DNA of 64,000 nucleotides, taken from NCBI GenBank assembly GCA_007258455.2, contig VDFB02000002.1:62001-126000 (forward strand). Reading direction: 5' to 3'. The position numbers and the translations under genes were made by a program. This stretch comes from Sequoia sempervirens (Eukaryota; Streptophyta; Pinopsida; Cupressales; Cupressaceae). Positions 25,390-37,935 of the stretch are shown in pieces; within the stretch, counting starts at the first letter, position 1; the number at the start of each line of letters is the position of its first letter. The notes beneath the pieces were generated by a model. It saw nothing but the letters and a program-made list of their open reading frames with translations. It was not told the origin of the DNA and made no database searches.

Positions 25390-25812
25390 ACTGGAAACTA
25401 TAGTTCGATGGCTCATACACACAACACGGATCAGGAGCTAGTGTATTCTTCATCACTCCATAAGGGGATTGCATACCAAGGTCATACAAACTGGCATTTC
25501 CTTGCACTAACAACATTGTAGAATACGAGGCTTTGACTATAGGTCTTAGGATAGCAATGCAATGGAACATCATAGCTCTCAAAGTGTACAAAGACTCTCA
25601 GTTGATCATAAATCAAGTCAATAATCAATATCAGACCAAGGATGACAAGCTCACTCCATACAAGAAATTGGTGGAAACTCTCAAAGAATCCTTCATGGAA
25701 ATAACATTTGAGCAGATTCCTAGAACCAACAACAGAGCAACAGATGTCGTGGCAACAATTAGATCCTTGCTGGACATCCCCAACAACGTTCCAAAATATG
25801 AATTATTGATTG
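25390..25812 (+). pseudogene. Second (archaeal-like) RNase H of element D
   Basis: It begins with FDGSYTQHGSG, has the Glu helix TNNIVEYEAL (about 25510-25539), the third catalytic Asp in YKDSQLI (about 25589-25610) and a C-terminal region near RATDVVA. This arrangement after RT-RNase H is the normal order for plant Tat elements. Stops at about 25402 and 25462 break it. The C-terminal end is joined in frame to integrase once element E is removed. Confidence 0.8.
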
Positions 25813-26157
25813 TGTTATGAAATAACTTGCACAATAGAAGAATATGATATGAAATATGCTACAAATACTTGATAATAACTGAGAATAACAAGCGACTTCA
25901 AGGGGGCAAACCTCCAAATATCTCTAATGAGAACACACTTCACACTTGATGATGAAATAAGATTCACAACCTCCTATATATACCTATTTATGCCAAGGAT
26001 ATCACCTAGGCTGACTTAGACACACCTATATAAGACTTAGGCCAACCTAAACAACTAAATAACAATATACTAATGATAATATGACTTAATAGAGAGTTAA
26101 GATAGCCACAAGTAGACTATTAATAACCTGATGTACAATAATATTAAGGGCATAGCA
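25813..26157 (-). repeat. 3' LTR of element E
   Basis: 345 bp. On the plus strand it runs from TGTTATGAAATAAC to GGGCATAGCA, giving TG...CA ends on either strand. It equals 30929-31273 with about 17 differences by eye. It is directly followed by the polypurine tract of the minus-strand element. Confidence 0.95.
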
Positions 26158-26171
26158 TGCCCCCCTTCTTC
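26158..26171 (-). other. Polypurine tract of element E
   Basis: On the minus strand it reads GAAGAAGGGGGGCA and abuts the 3' LTR. It overlaps the end of the chromodomain reading frame. Confidence 0.8.
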
Positions 26172-27430
26172 AAAGAAGCATTGTCCTCAATGCTAATCAA
26201 GTTTAGAAACTTTTGAATGAACTCCTCATCTTCCCATGTGCAATCTTCAACTGGTAACTTCTTCCATTAGATGAGATACTCAGTGATAGTTCTATTCCTC
26301 AGCTTCTTTGTGCATGTTTGATGAATGCACTCTAGTTCCAAAATGATTTTTCCTTCTTCATCTAGCTCAGGAAGTGTTGTTTGAGTTGGAATATTATGCC
26401 CAATTACCTTCTTCAAACAGGAAACATGAAAAACTGGATGTATCTTTGTTTTTGGTGGCAACTAAAGCTTGTAGGCAATACTACCGATCTTTTGCATGAT
26501 TTGGTATGGACCATAATACTTTGGAGACAACTTATTATTCTTTCTTTGTTTCTTTAGTGAGATTTTATCATAAGGCTGCAATTGTAAGAAGACCCAATCC
26601 CCAACTTCAAAACTTCTTTCACTACGATGTTGGTCTACTTGATGTTTCATTCGATTTTGTGCCATGGCTAAATTCTCCTTGAGTCCTAAAATTACTTTTT
26701 GTTGATGAAGCAAGTGGTCTTCTACTACCTGAACTCTTGGGGACACCTTAATTGATGATGTGATGGAAGGAGGATGATATCCATAAAGTGCCAAAAATGG
26801 AGACATTTTTGATGAGCTATGAAAAGAAGTGTTATACCACCATTCCCAAGTGGTAGCCAATCTACCCACTGAGACTATTTCTCGAGAAGTGAAACAAGCG
26901 TAGATATCCTTCCAAACACTTATTAACAACCTCTGTTTTCCCATCTGATTGAGGGTGGTATGAAGAGCTAAGAGCCAACTGAGTACCCAAACATGAGAAT
27001 AAATCTTTCCAAAAGTGACTAGTGAAGATATGATCACGATCACTAACAATAACTTTAGGTGTACCATGTAGCTTTTGGATATTCTCCAAAAAAGCTTTAG
27101 CCACTGCACTTGCTATAAAAGGATGTGCTAATGCAATGAAATGTGCATATTTAGTGAGCCAATCAACTACCACCATGATGACATTATGACCTTTAGATTT
27201 GGGAAGCCCTGTGATGAAGTCCATGGATACCTCTTCCCAACGTTGGCTAGGAATAGATAAGGGTTGCAAGAGACCTGGTGTCTTAATTGTCTCCCCTTTA
27301 TGCCTTTGACACACCAAACATTTAGCCACAAATTTTTGAACATCACCCTTTAGCCCCTCCCAAAAGAAATCCTACTTGACTCGATGATATGTCTTCAAAA
27401 ATCCTGAATGACCACCCACTGGAGACTCAT
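26172..27430 (-). pseudogene. Integrase and chromodomain of element E
   Basis: Integrase inserts the cDNA into the genome; the chromodomain directs it to modified histones. Visible features: the His/His/Cys/Cys zinc region (His pair near 27420-27395, CLVCQRHK near 27310), the catalytic Asp in MDFITGLP (about 27219), the second Asp in VSDRDHIF (about 27041), and the Glu in DGKTEVVN (about 26945). A frameshift lies near 26895. The C-terminal part GPYQIMQKIG and HPVFHVSCLKK leads to a chromodomain ending in a TWEDE motif (about 26239). In-frame stops at 26462 and about 26269, and two near 27372 and 27432, mostly replace Gln. Confidence 0.85.
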
Positions 27431-27434
27431 GCAA

Positions 27435-29125
27435 CTATGTGAGAATCTTGATTTTAAGGTTGGAATTCTTGTAGAGATACAAACACTCTTTATACAAAAG
27501 AGTATCTCCCTTCCAACAAAACTTATCTGAACTACTAGGATCACTTTTTAATTGCTCGATGAGATTACTTGTCGCAACATCATTTTGCCACTCTGCTTTG
27601 GCTTCCTCCACCAAATTTTCTTGTAATATTGAAAGGGCACACAATAAGGCTTCATCTTTCTCATCCTTCCTTGACAGCACATCTACGACAATATTTTCTT
27701 TCCCTTTCTTATATACAATCTCAAAGTCATATCTTAACATCTTAGTGACCCATTTTTGTTGCTCTTCAGAAGATAGTCATTGTTCCAAAAAATATTTTAG
27801 GCTATCATGATCTATCTTAACCTTGAAATGTCTACCCAATAGATAAGGCCGCCATTGTTTCACTGCATGGAGTATTGCTAGCATTTCCTTCTCATAAATA
27901 GGTTTTAGTTGATTCTTACCTTTTAATTGACAACTCTGAAAAGAAATTGGTTGACCTTCTTGCATGAGCACTGCTCCTATTCCATTTCCAGAAGCATCAC
28001 ATTCCATAATGAATTCCTTGGTGAAGTCAGGAGTGGCAAGTACTGGAGTTGTACACATAGCCTCCTTCAATCCCTCAAATGTTGTATTGGCAGACTTGTT
28101 CCAATGAAAAGAATCCTTCTTCAATAGAGTGGTGAGAGGTGCTACTATACTACCATAATTCTTCACAAATCTTCTATAGTACCCTATCAATCCCAAGAAT
28201 CCTCTCAGTTTCTTAATGGTTTTTGAATAGGCCATTCCATGATAGCCTTAATTTTGTTAGGGTCCACCTTTACTCCATGTGAAACTATGTGTCCCAAATA
28301 CTCCACCTCTGTAAGACCAAAAGCACACTTGGATGGCTTAGCATAGAGTTTATGATCTTCAAGTATCTGTAATGCTTGGTCCACATGTTGCAAATGTTCT
28401 TCCCAAGTCTTTCCATAAATTAATATATCATCAAAGGATACTAACACAAACTTTCTCAAGAACTTCTTAAAAATGGAATTCATCAAACTTTGGAATGTAG
28501 ATGGTGCATTGGTAAGACCAAATGGCATCACCAAAAATTCATAATGGACCTCATGAGTCTGAAATGCTATCTTACAAATATCTTCCTCCTTAATCCAAAT
28601 TTGGTGATAACCAAATCTAAGATCTAACTTGTTAAAAAACATAGCTCCATTTAATTCATCTAGCAAATCATCAATGACTGGAATTGGAAACTTATCTTTA
28701 ATGGTGTACATGTTGAGCACTCTATAATCTAGACACATGTGCCAAGTATCATCCTTCTTATGTACCATCACCATAGGCAAGGAGTAAGCACTTTGGCTAT
28801 GCCTGATGATTCCTGCCTCTAGCATCTCTTCAACAATCTTTTCTATCTCACTCTTTTGTATGTGTGGATACCTATAAGACCTGATGTTCGGTGGTTGGTT
28901 CCCTGGGACTAACTGTATGGCATGATCATGATCCCTCTTAGGAGGAAGTCCTTTAGGCATATCTCCAAGAAAAACTGAGTGACGATCAATTATAGCTTGT
29001 AAATCTAGATGAGTAGGAGTATTAGATTGAGAGACTTCTAATGAACATAGTTGGGCCACAAATCCATCCACTCCTTTCTTAAGCATTTGATGAGAGCTTA
29101 CCATTTGTGGAGATTTTTCCTTCAA
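27435..29125 (-). pseudogene. Reverse transcriptase and RNase H of element E
   Basis: RT spans about 29125-28240. It keeps the motif A region FNKLDLRFGYHQI and an intact catalytic box, SFDDILIYGK (about 28447-28418). RNase H (28235-27435) begins after a frameshift near 28215 and keeps ECDASGNGIGAVLMQ and a later DVLSRK. One TGA near 27777 sits where Arg is expected in the EQ-x-LSSEEQQKW region, as from CGA. The junction with protease at 29125 is also frame-shifted by one base. Apart from these lesions the domain is well preserved. Confidence 0.9.
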
Positions 29126-30573
29126 CCCCTTAGCTCTACTAGCCTTCCTTCTGATTGAAATCTCATGAATAGTTCTTGGAAGTTCATCTCAATTGTTCCT
29201 AATGTAGTAAGCCATTGTACTCCCAAAACAATATCTGCTGCACCCATGGATATCACATACATTGGGGTATCAAGTTGATAATCTCCCATGGATAATTTAA
29301 TGCTATGACACTTCCCTGAACAACTAATTGTACCACCATCTACAATCAAAACTTGAAACTCTGGAGCTGGATATATGAAACAATTTAGACAAGTAGCTAA
29401 CTTTTTGTTTGTGAAATTATGAGTACTACCTGAGTCGATCAACACTGTTACCTTCTGCTTCTTTAGGAACCCCACCACCTTGAGAGTTTGTGGAGCGTTG
29501 AAACCTGAGAGTGCATGACAAGAAATGATTGGTTGAGAATAATGTGATTCCTCATTTGACTCCCTTTCATCTTCTAGTATGGGTTCCTCCTCTTCTTCCT
29601 CATTGGGACCTTCAATATAAAACAATTTCTTTTCACTACATTTATGTCCTCGACTGTATTTGCTATCACAATTGAAACACAAGCCTTTTGCTCTTTTCTC
29701 CTCAATTTTTTGTGGATTCAACTTAGTAGGTTGTGTTGAATATCCTTTCTCTCTTGTCACATTAGTCCCTTGCTTCTTAGGAATCAAATACTTCTCCTCT
29801 ACCCTATGTGCTAAGATAAAAGACTCATTTATGGAACTAGGGCTAAACATGCGTACCTCATGTTGAATGTGATCCTTGAGACCACCCAAGAATAAGTCAT
29901 TTAAGTTTTCCTCCGTAATTGTATCCACCCTTAAGGATAGATTTTGGAATTGCTAAATATAATCCTTAACTAATCCTGTTTGTTAAAGTTTAGCTTGCTG
30001 GCTGAAGAAGTTGTCTGTGACGCTATTGCTATATTGTGCTTGGATTTCCTCTGTAAAAATTGACCATGAGATGGTGAGCCCCTTTTTAATTCGATGAGTG
30101 CAAAGCCAACGATACCAAATGAATTGATCTGGTTCTAGATATAAGGAAGCCATCGTGACCTTTCGTCCATTTGGGATTAGGTGTACTTCAAAAAAATTCT
30201 CCATTTGGTTTATCCATGTTAGAGGATCCTTACCATCAAACTTGCACATATCCACCTTTGGAAATAAATTCCTAGATCCCATTGGAGTACTATAGCTTGT
30301 GTCAGTAGTAGCTAACCTAGAATTTTCACCTTGGCCGCTTGAGAACTCCTTTCTTGATTCAGCCTTGTAGGTGCTTAACATGTTTCGTATGTCTGATATA
30401 TCTCCTCCTAGGTCACACATATCCATCTTAATTGAGGAAACGTCTTCCTTGACCTTATTGATTTCCTCATTATGAGTAATATCCTCAATTGTTTCACCAT
30501 CCTTATCAGGAGACTTCCCCGGAGTGACATTCTTCTTACCCCTTATTCCAGGCCCCGACATGATGGAAACCAC
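29122..30573 (-). pseudogene. gag and protease of element E
   Basis: Starts at MVSIMSGPG (30573). The gag core has the pattern KFDGKDPLTWINQMENFF (about 30242-30189). Two stops (29983 and about 29953) break the frame, then 29928-29122 continues without a shift. A zinc knuckle CFNCDSKYSRGHKC (about 29680-29640) is followed by an acidic linker and by protease with an intact active site, LIDSGSTHNF (about 29445-29415). The frame ends at 29122, overlapping the start of the RT frame. Confidence 0.85.
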
Positions 30574-30910
30574 TAATGTTGAAATAAATCACACAAATGA
30601 AATTTAAATTATCTCAAATTTTTACTGTAATCTCCTTTATTATGTCTTCAAAAACCCATAAAAAATAAGACTCCAATTCAACAAGATGTGCGAGATATGT
30701 AGATTCCAAAAAAATAGTGTAGAAACCCTAATTCTGCAATAATTCGCTTAATTCTTCTCCAATTCTTCTAAAATATGGATTGTAGCTTCTTTAATATTTT
30801 CTTCAAAAACCCTTTAAAAATCAGAAAAAAATTCACCAAAATCTGAAAGATATGCTCTTCCAAAAATTGCCTCTAAAATTGAGAAAAACCTTGCCTCTAT
30901 GGTGCCAAGA

Positions 30911-30926
30911 TCATGCTCTGATACCA
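30911..30926 (-). other. Primer binding site of element E
   Basis: On the minus strand TGGTATCAGAGCATGA lies two bases inside the 5' LTR. It is complementary to the 3' end of initiator tRNA-Met, the common primer of plant elements. Confidence 0.85.
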
Positions 30927-30928
30927 CT

Positions 30929-31273
30929 TGTTATGAAATAACTTGCACAATAGAAGAATATGATATGAAATATGCTGCAAATACTTGATAATAACTAAGA
31001 ATAACAAGCCACTTCGAGGGGGAAAACCTCCAAATATCTCTAATGAGAACACACTTCACACTTGATGATGAAATAGGACTCACAACCTCCTATATATACC
31101 TATTTATGCCAAGGATATCACCTAGGCCTACTTAGACACACCTATATAAGACTTAGGCTGACCTAAAAAACTAAATAACAATATACTAATGATAATATGA
31201 CTTAATAGAGAGTTAAGATAGCCACAAGCCGACTATTCATAACCCGATGTAAAATAATATTAAGGGCATAGCA
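30929..31273 (-). repeat. 5' LTR of element E
   Basis: 345 bp, the partner of 25813-26157. A tatatatacc segment inside both copies may hold the TATA box of the minus-strand promoter region, but orientation makes this uncertain. Confidence 0.95.
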
Positions 31274-32519
31274 TATTGAGAAGCTTCTCATTCCCGCATT
31301 CGAGGTATCAGAATCAAAATTCGTGTGTGAAATCATTAGTGCTGGCGACCCTTGGTATCATGACATTTACACATAACTTCGTATAGGAGTCATACCTGCT
31401 GACCTACCATCAAACTTAAAATGAACCTTTGCTAAAAAGGCATCTAGATTTGTCATCCTAGGTGATACCTTATACCGTAGAAGCATAGAAGGTACCCTAT
31501 TACACTGCCTAAATGTTGAGGAGGCATTGACCACTCTAACTGAAGTACATAATGGTACCTATGGTTCACAGTCAAGTGGAATGACCATAGCTAGGAAATT
31601 GCTAAGGATGGGGTATTATTGGCCCATAATGGAACGAGAAGCACATGATCATGCAAGAAAGTGTCTACAATGTTAGCAGCATGGGGACCTCATTCATGCT
31701 CCAGCTCAAGAGCTTCATCCTATCGTCACACCATGGCCCTTTTTGCAGTGGGGATTCGATCTCATTTGGAAAATCACACTGACTTCATCTAACGACCACA
31801 AATTCATCATAACCGCCACAGAGTACTTTACTAAATGGGTGGATGCCATACCCATGACATACATAACTCGGAAGCAGATTTCAAAGTTTATCCTGAACTA
31901 CCTCATTTGCTGATATGGTGTCCCACAAGCCATTATCTTAGATAATGGGACACCATTCAAGAATCAGAAGGTTTGTGACTTATGCAAAAAATTCAAAATC
32001 CAACATCGCTTCTCCACTCCATACTATCCCCAAAGCAATGGCCAAGCAGAAGCGACAAACAAAACCATTTTGAAAATCCTTAAGAAAATAGTCAATGACA
32101 CAGGTCATGACTAGCATCTACAGCTTAATCCCTCCCTCTAGGCTTATCGAACTAGCATCTGCACACCCACCGACACCACCCCCTTCTCCTTGGTCTATGG
32201 ATCAAAAGTGGTACTCCCCATTGAGATCGAGCTCCCATCCCTCAGAATATCACTACAAAACCTTATCACGGATGAAGAATACCAAGTATCAAGACTAAAT
32301 GAGCTAGAGTAGGACATTCCAAGTTAGAGAACTGGTCTTAAAAGAGAATCAAAAGAATGTTCCAAACCCAAGCAGCAAAGGAAAGTTCAAACCTAATTGG
32401 TTAGGACCTTTCTTCATAACAACAAGTTACAAATAAGGGGCATATTAGTTATCAACACCTAAAGGGGAACCTCTAGAGGAGCCCATGAATAGCTCCCATC
32501 TCAAAAAGTTTTATGCCTA
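31274..32519 (+). pseudogene. Integrase of element D, broken
   Basis: The zinc region (HNGTYG then CLQC, about 31550-31680), a catalytic Asp in QWGFDLIW (about 31746-31770), the second Asp in ILDNGTPF (about 31936-31960) and the Glu in SNGQAEATNK (about 32035-32065) can all be read in one frame with stops. A C-terminal part follows to about 32519. Stops at 31367, 31421, 31674, 31912 and later include several likely Gln or Arg replacements. The first codons after 31278 continue the second RNase H linker of D. Confidence 0.8.
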
Positions 32520-35500
32520 AATCTTTCAAGGTATAGAACCAAAAATCCAAAAAAAATAGAAAATGTCCTAAAAAAATGGTTACCTTGGTGAAAACCTAGC
32601 AAACAGGCGTTTTGGTGACAGCAAAAAAATCAAAAAAAGGATAATAAAAAAAAATAGCAAAGAAAAAAAATCGTCCTCTAGTGAAAACTACTTCGGTAGA
32701 ACTTTGGACAAGTACCTTGGTGAAAGCCTGGAAAACAAGCGCCTTGTGTAAATATGCACTTTCCATCCACCAATATCTTTACAATTTATTCTACATCTTC
32801 CATCCATTTCACTTCCATTATCCATCGTATTCGCACCATAGCTTGGTCCTATTTTTGTATCATGATCCCTCCTAGTCTATTGCATCACGCTGGGGGTATG
32901 TTCTAATTGGATTGGAATCGTGTATATTCTTAAAGTCCTCAAATTAGAAAATCCAAAAACATCAAAACATCAGAAAATCCAAAAACATTCAAAACATATC
33001 AAAATCCAAAAAATAGAGTCGTCTTGTCGAACTACGTCGTCTCTGAGCTTGAACGCAGGAAAGGTTGATCTTTGATCATCCCTCGAGACACTTAGGTCAG
33101 TCCTTTAGGAGTCTGTCATAATAAGCTGACATCTCATCATGTATATCATCATCTGTAAATCGATCAAGACATTAGTCGTACTACATGGTCTCTGTGTATA
33201 TAATGTAGGCAAGGCTAATATGTTGATCAGCCCTTGAGACCCCTAAGATAGGTCTTTAGGTTAGTCTCTTGGTCAAAATCTCATAAAATCCCAAAAAAAA
33301 TGGAAAATTGAAAATCAAAACATTTGTAAAACCTAAAAAAAAAACCAAAAAAATAGCCTCAAAACATTGTAAAACTCCAAAAACATCCAAATATCTAAAA
33401 AAATCCATCCACCTCATCTCGCTTACACCCACAATAAACACCATCCATAATAAATTGATTGTCATCCTCAACCTTTGGTGAAATAGGTAGAAACAAGTCT
33501 ATCAGGTTAAAAGGAAAAACTCAAAAACGTCAAGTCTCAAGTCTAAGTGAGTACGCAAACAATTTGGTCAACTCTTCGCATCGATAGTCCATCATCTAGT
33601 CAATCCCATATCAATCATCTAATAACATCATTTCCTAGGATGAATCCTTCCTACAATGGACATTATTTATCAGAAGGAACACTTTCAATAAACGAAATAA
33701 TGTGCCACCATCCACTAACATATCCTAGGATGAATCCTTCCTACAATGGGCATTATCTTTTGGCAATAGTTTCGATTTTTATCCTTGAAAATACATTCCC
33801 TTTTGGTTAGCAGTATTGAAGAGCATCAAGTTGTTTGTTTACTTTGTTTTTATCTTTTGACTTATTTTATTTGTGCTCATTCCAAGAACGTCTTGATGAT
33901 ATCCCAAAATGGAGGATTTAGAGAAATAGGAATGGGGCAACGATCATTATCTTTTTTTTGCTATGCTTGTTGGACATTCTTGTAATATAACCTCGGCGAA
34001 TACTTGCTTTGTTAGGTATGTATGGAAGAGGTCTAGGGTAACTTGTTGACTATTGCATGGATAGGTTTACCTTTCCCTGTTTTGGTCTGAGGTGTCTAAA
34101 ACTTTTGAAGTGCATCCTAGAAAGGTTTCCGTATGTCAAGTGTGAATAAGAATACTCCTATCTACTTGTCAAGTCAAAGTCCATCACACTAGGTATAATG
34201 CCATCCTAGTTCCCTATACCTTGATGCATCGTACCATGTGCGTTATCAAACATAAGGAAATTTGGCCCTTTGAAAATCCTAATTCCTCAGCAAGTAATCA
34301 TCATCATCATCATCATTTGCATTTGCATCATCTTGTGTCTTGTTGAAATGACTTCTTCTTTTCTTACTAGCCACACTAACAACATATTATGATAATTGAT
34401 CATCATCACCATCATCATCATCGATCCTGCATCCAAAAATTAGTAGCATATTGCATAAACATATCATATAGGAAACATACACATTTCATTTTAATTATCA
34501 TATAAATAGGTTATCATAAACCTTCTTCATAGATAGGTGCATACATGCCATTGTATTTCACCCATTACATTGCATCGCATGGCATTATATCAATCATCAC
34601 ATAACATTCATTTGCATTTTATAACCATTTCACATTACCACCTGTCATATAAATCATCGCGTAAACAAAAGCATTTCATAATCATTTTTGCATAATCATA
34701 AATAATAAATATATAGGAATTTAATTCATTGACATACATACTTGCATAACATCATCACATCATCTCATCACATTACATTCATTACACATCTGCATATCAC
34801 TTCACACCACATACAATACATCATCATTTAAAAACTTAAGCATAAAAATATTTATTATTCTAAGCATCTCATAGAACCACCTCATTATGCATTAGTATCA
34901 TTATCATTTACATCATATCATGACCATCACATTCATATTTCATTATCCATAATCATCCCATAAATAACATCATAAAACATTTATTGCATAAATCATCCCA
35001 CATAAGCATAAATGGAATAGTCCATCACATACAAAGCATACATCCATTCATAAACATTTCATAAGCACAATTTACATATCATTTCACATGTGCACCATAG
35101 ATCATATCATTTCACATATCATACCATCACATTTGCATATCACAGGATAACATCATATAGATCTGTTAGTCATAATCATAACACATGCATCATCAGAAAT
35201 AAATGCATCCATAAAGACATCATTGCAAAGCTTATAGAAATAAACCATCCATGCATAAAAGAGAACACGGTATATCACATCAAAATCATCATCAGATATA
35301 TATCATCAATAACACAACTATCATAGTACAAAATAAATCAGATCACTATACATATATTTCAATCGATACAAAAGGCCCATCGGGCTATCAAAAATGAGCC
35401 CATAAGGCACAAAAAGTATGATATCATCTCAATCAAGCTCGGTCCCTGTGAATGCTACCCTCGCCTCTATCATTGTGACCCTCTGCTTGTCTATGGCTGG

Positions 35501-36269
35501 CCCTCTTTGAATACTCTAGGACCCACTCTCCTCTGGGTATGGTCTTGTGATAAGCCTGTCGGTAATACTCTACCTCTCAAATGGCATCCCTGTAGGATCG
35601 AACTAACACTATACCCTAGGAGGAGGAGGCTGTCATGCTCTCTATCTGCTATCTCCAGCCTAGCTCAGTGGATGCCTGTAACTTTGTAGCCTATCTCTAT
35701 AGAACAACCTGATCTCTCTTAGCTCTGAGCTACTCTCTCTCAGTAGTCATGACTTGGATTTGAGCCTATAACTGCGCAATCGGTGCATCCCGAGCATCTT
35801 CCTATCCCTGTGGCTACACCTAAGGATGATCATCACCCCTTGATGGCTCCTGCTGCTAGTCTTGCATGGGTATGTCTCCATGACCTGGCAAGACTGGAGG
35901 CACAATGGGTGGATCTTATTGAATCTCAAACCTCTGTCCTCATCCTCGTCCTCCCGCTCTGCCTCTAACTCTGCGCAGATCTGGGTCAACACTTGGAATA
36001 GTCAACCGAAGTGGAGGTTGGAACTAGTCCCTATAGGCCTGAGTGGTGCTTGGATGGGCTAAACCTTGATCATAGGCCCACAATTGGGCTACCAAGTGCC
36101 TAAAGCTCTCCACGGCCTCTGAGGTAGGAATGTATTGTCCCCATGACACTTGTGTCATGCTACGAGCAAAGACGGCTACATAGTCATCATCAGGGTGATT
36201 CTGTGACTCTCTGAACTGATGCTAAACACACCCAAGTAAGTACCTCTTGATCATAGTATGCTCCCACCT
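32520..36269 (+). other. 3' untranslated region of element D, low complexity
   Basis: No gene can be supported. Two 30-base copies of a segment around taggatgaatccttcctaca lie at about 33636 and 33727. From about 34290 to 35340 the sequence is dominated by CAT/ATC words, including a (CAT)n run near 34300. Such long, repeat-rich 3' regions between integrase and LTR are known in Tat/Ogre elements. Confidence 0.6.
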
Positions 36270-37935
36270 CTACATATACTGGTTTTGGTAGAAATAGAAT
36301 AACTGGTCAGAATCATCGAACCATCCAGGCTGACCAAGGTACAGTTGCCAAGTGAAAACTAGCATCTCATCTAAGACCTGCCTCCAATAGGGGATCCTGT
36401 GCTCATCGGTGTGTGTAAAGGACACACCACTTTTGTATTGGGCCAAGAGGGGATCATCTGCCCCCATCGGAACTGGAACGACACATGGATGTAGCACAAA
36501 AATGTGCTCCCACCCCCAAACATGAAGTAAAGTCACCCCAACCCCCAACGCTTTGTCGTCCACGTAGACGTACTCATGGAGGTCCCTATAAAGAGAAGCT
36601 AGAAGAACAGGTCCCCGTGCGAAGTGAACCAACCTATCTCGGACCATCTGCTCCCAGCAATACCCCTAGCCAGGACTGAAGTATCAGGGTATGTGTAGGA
36701 TCATGGTGCGCCAAAAAGTGGCAATATTTGTAGGGTATGTGGCTGATGACTTTTTTTTCACTCAAAATTAATGAAACGAAAAGGGTTTTTAGAGGAGATT
36801 CTCAGCTTTCCAAAAATATAAATTATGATTTAATTTGAATTTAATAAATAATTATTATTCATTTTCTATTAGAATTATGACTAAAGTCCTAATCGATAGG
36901 CTGATTGAAAAACATCTATAACTTTCAAGCGGTATCATATTTTTTGAATCCAAAACATGCGTCACATTCTATGCTTTACATACTATAGGATTAAAAAAAG
37001 AAAAATTAAATTTCATGAATTTTTGACCAAGTTAAGGTGGGGTGACAAGTTTTATATTTTCTAAAAGTTGTAATAAAAATCATAATTAATTATTTACTTG
37101 GAAAAAATTACAAAAAAATATGCATCACATCCAGAAATAAGTCCTCTACTTATATATAAAATATTACAAAAAATCTTATCATTTTATTATGGTAGGGTGG
37201 TCAGATAGACACCTACTTCTTATTTTTTCCCTGAAATTTAAGTACTACTGCATTGAAATTTCAAATTTTCACCAAATAGATTTTATTTATTTGTAAATAA
37301 ACCTAGTATTTTAGAAACTACATTCAATTTTCTACAAATTCTATTCTTACATATTTTTGAAATAATATAGATAACTTATTCAAATATTTACGTCAAATTT
37401 CCTAACATTGATTTTTTTGAATTTTTTGCCACTTAAGGGCCTATTTTTTGCATGATGATCCTGCACATACCCATCACCCACATTTTTTTGGGGCAACAAG
37501 ACCCAAAATGATAGCTACAACCACCCAGTGGTAGGGAGGTGATATGACCCTATATCACTCTAGCTCTATCTGTCCCTCACAAAAAATGATGTCTCGTGTG
37601 GTGAGGACTCTATACCAAGTCTCGCGCCCTTTTTCCATATCGAAAATCACCTATTGGCCATGAATCAACAATCGTAGAATGCGTCAAACATCCTCCAGAG
37701 TGACGGTATCCTCGCCAGTGGGGAGTTGAAACAAGGACGTCTCATTGTGCCACCTCTCGACCAACGTTGACAGCATCCCTAGATGAGTGCACACGAGCAC
37801 CGAGCACACAATGTGCCACAACCCCGCAACCCCGAGTCGATCCTGGTCACTATCGCTCAAGTCTCACAGAATGGTAGCTAAATCTCATGACTTGTGCTCC
37901 CGAGAGTAGACCTCCCTCGGCCCATCCTGCATCAA
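36270..37935 (-). pseudogene. Plant mobile domain (PMD) fragment, antisense within element D
   Basis: On the minus strand the N-terminal part (about 37800-37570) reads a PMD-like signature: LVERWHNETSLFQLP followed by TVTLEDVWRILRL. The later part (36647-36270) reads RGPVLLASLYRDL and LLHVWGWEHIFVLHP, matching the region that in PMD proteins carries the Trp-Ala/Gly-Trp-Glu motif. The two are split by a MITE (36687-37472). PMD proteins such as MAIL1 act in silencing and genome stability, and related domains occur inside gypsy and Mutator transposons. Here the fragment lies opposite to the D genes, between integrase and the 3' LTR. Stops are present, so it is not functional as it stands. Confidence 0.65.
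36687..37472. mobile_element. MITE copy 1, 786 bp, with terminal inverted repeats
   Basis: It starts GGGTATGTGTAGGATCAT and ends with the inverted complement of GGGTATGTGCAGGATCAT. The interior is AT-rich and has no coding frame. It matches 56013-56786 over its full length at about 85-90% identity. The 4 bp atca occur just before and just after it, consistent with a 4-bp target duplication. It splits the antisense PMD fragment. The transposase family is unknown. Confidence 0.85.

Larger units (their letters stand above)
25813..31273 (-). mobile_element. Element E: Ty3/gypsy chromovirus, minus strand, inside D
   Basis: It is 5461 bp with two 345-bp LTRs about 95% identical by eye. On the minus strand it has an initiator-tRNA-Met primer site, gag, protease, RT, RNase H, integrase and a chromodomain, then a polypurine tract. 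Size, LTR length and chromodomain point to a chromovirus, perhaps Reina-like. The flanks are gattg (25808-25812) and tattg (31274-31278), a target duplication with one change. Removing E and one copy of the duplication restores the D frame from the second RNase H into integrase. E carries few lesions compared with C and D, which fits its younger age. Confidence 0.95.

Noticed and set aside
34290..35340. CAT-rich stretch as a gene with a His/Ile-rich product
   Set aside because: Simple-sequence composition in all frames; open frames are short and lack any domain.
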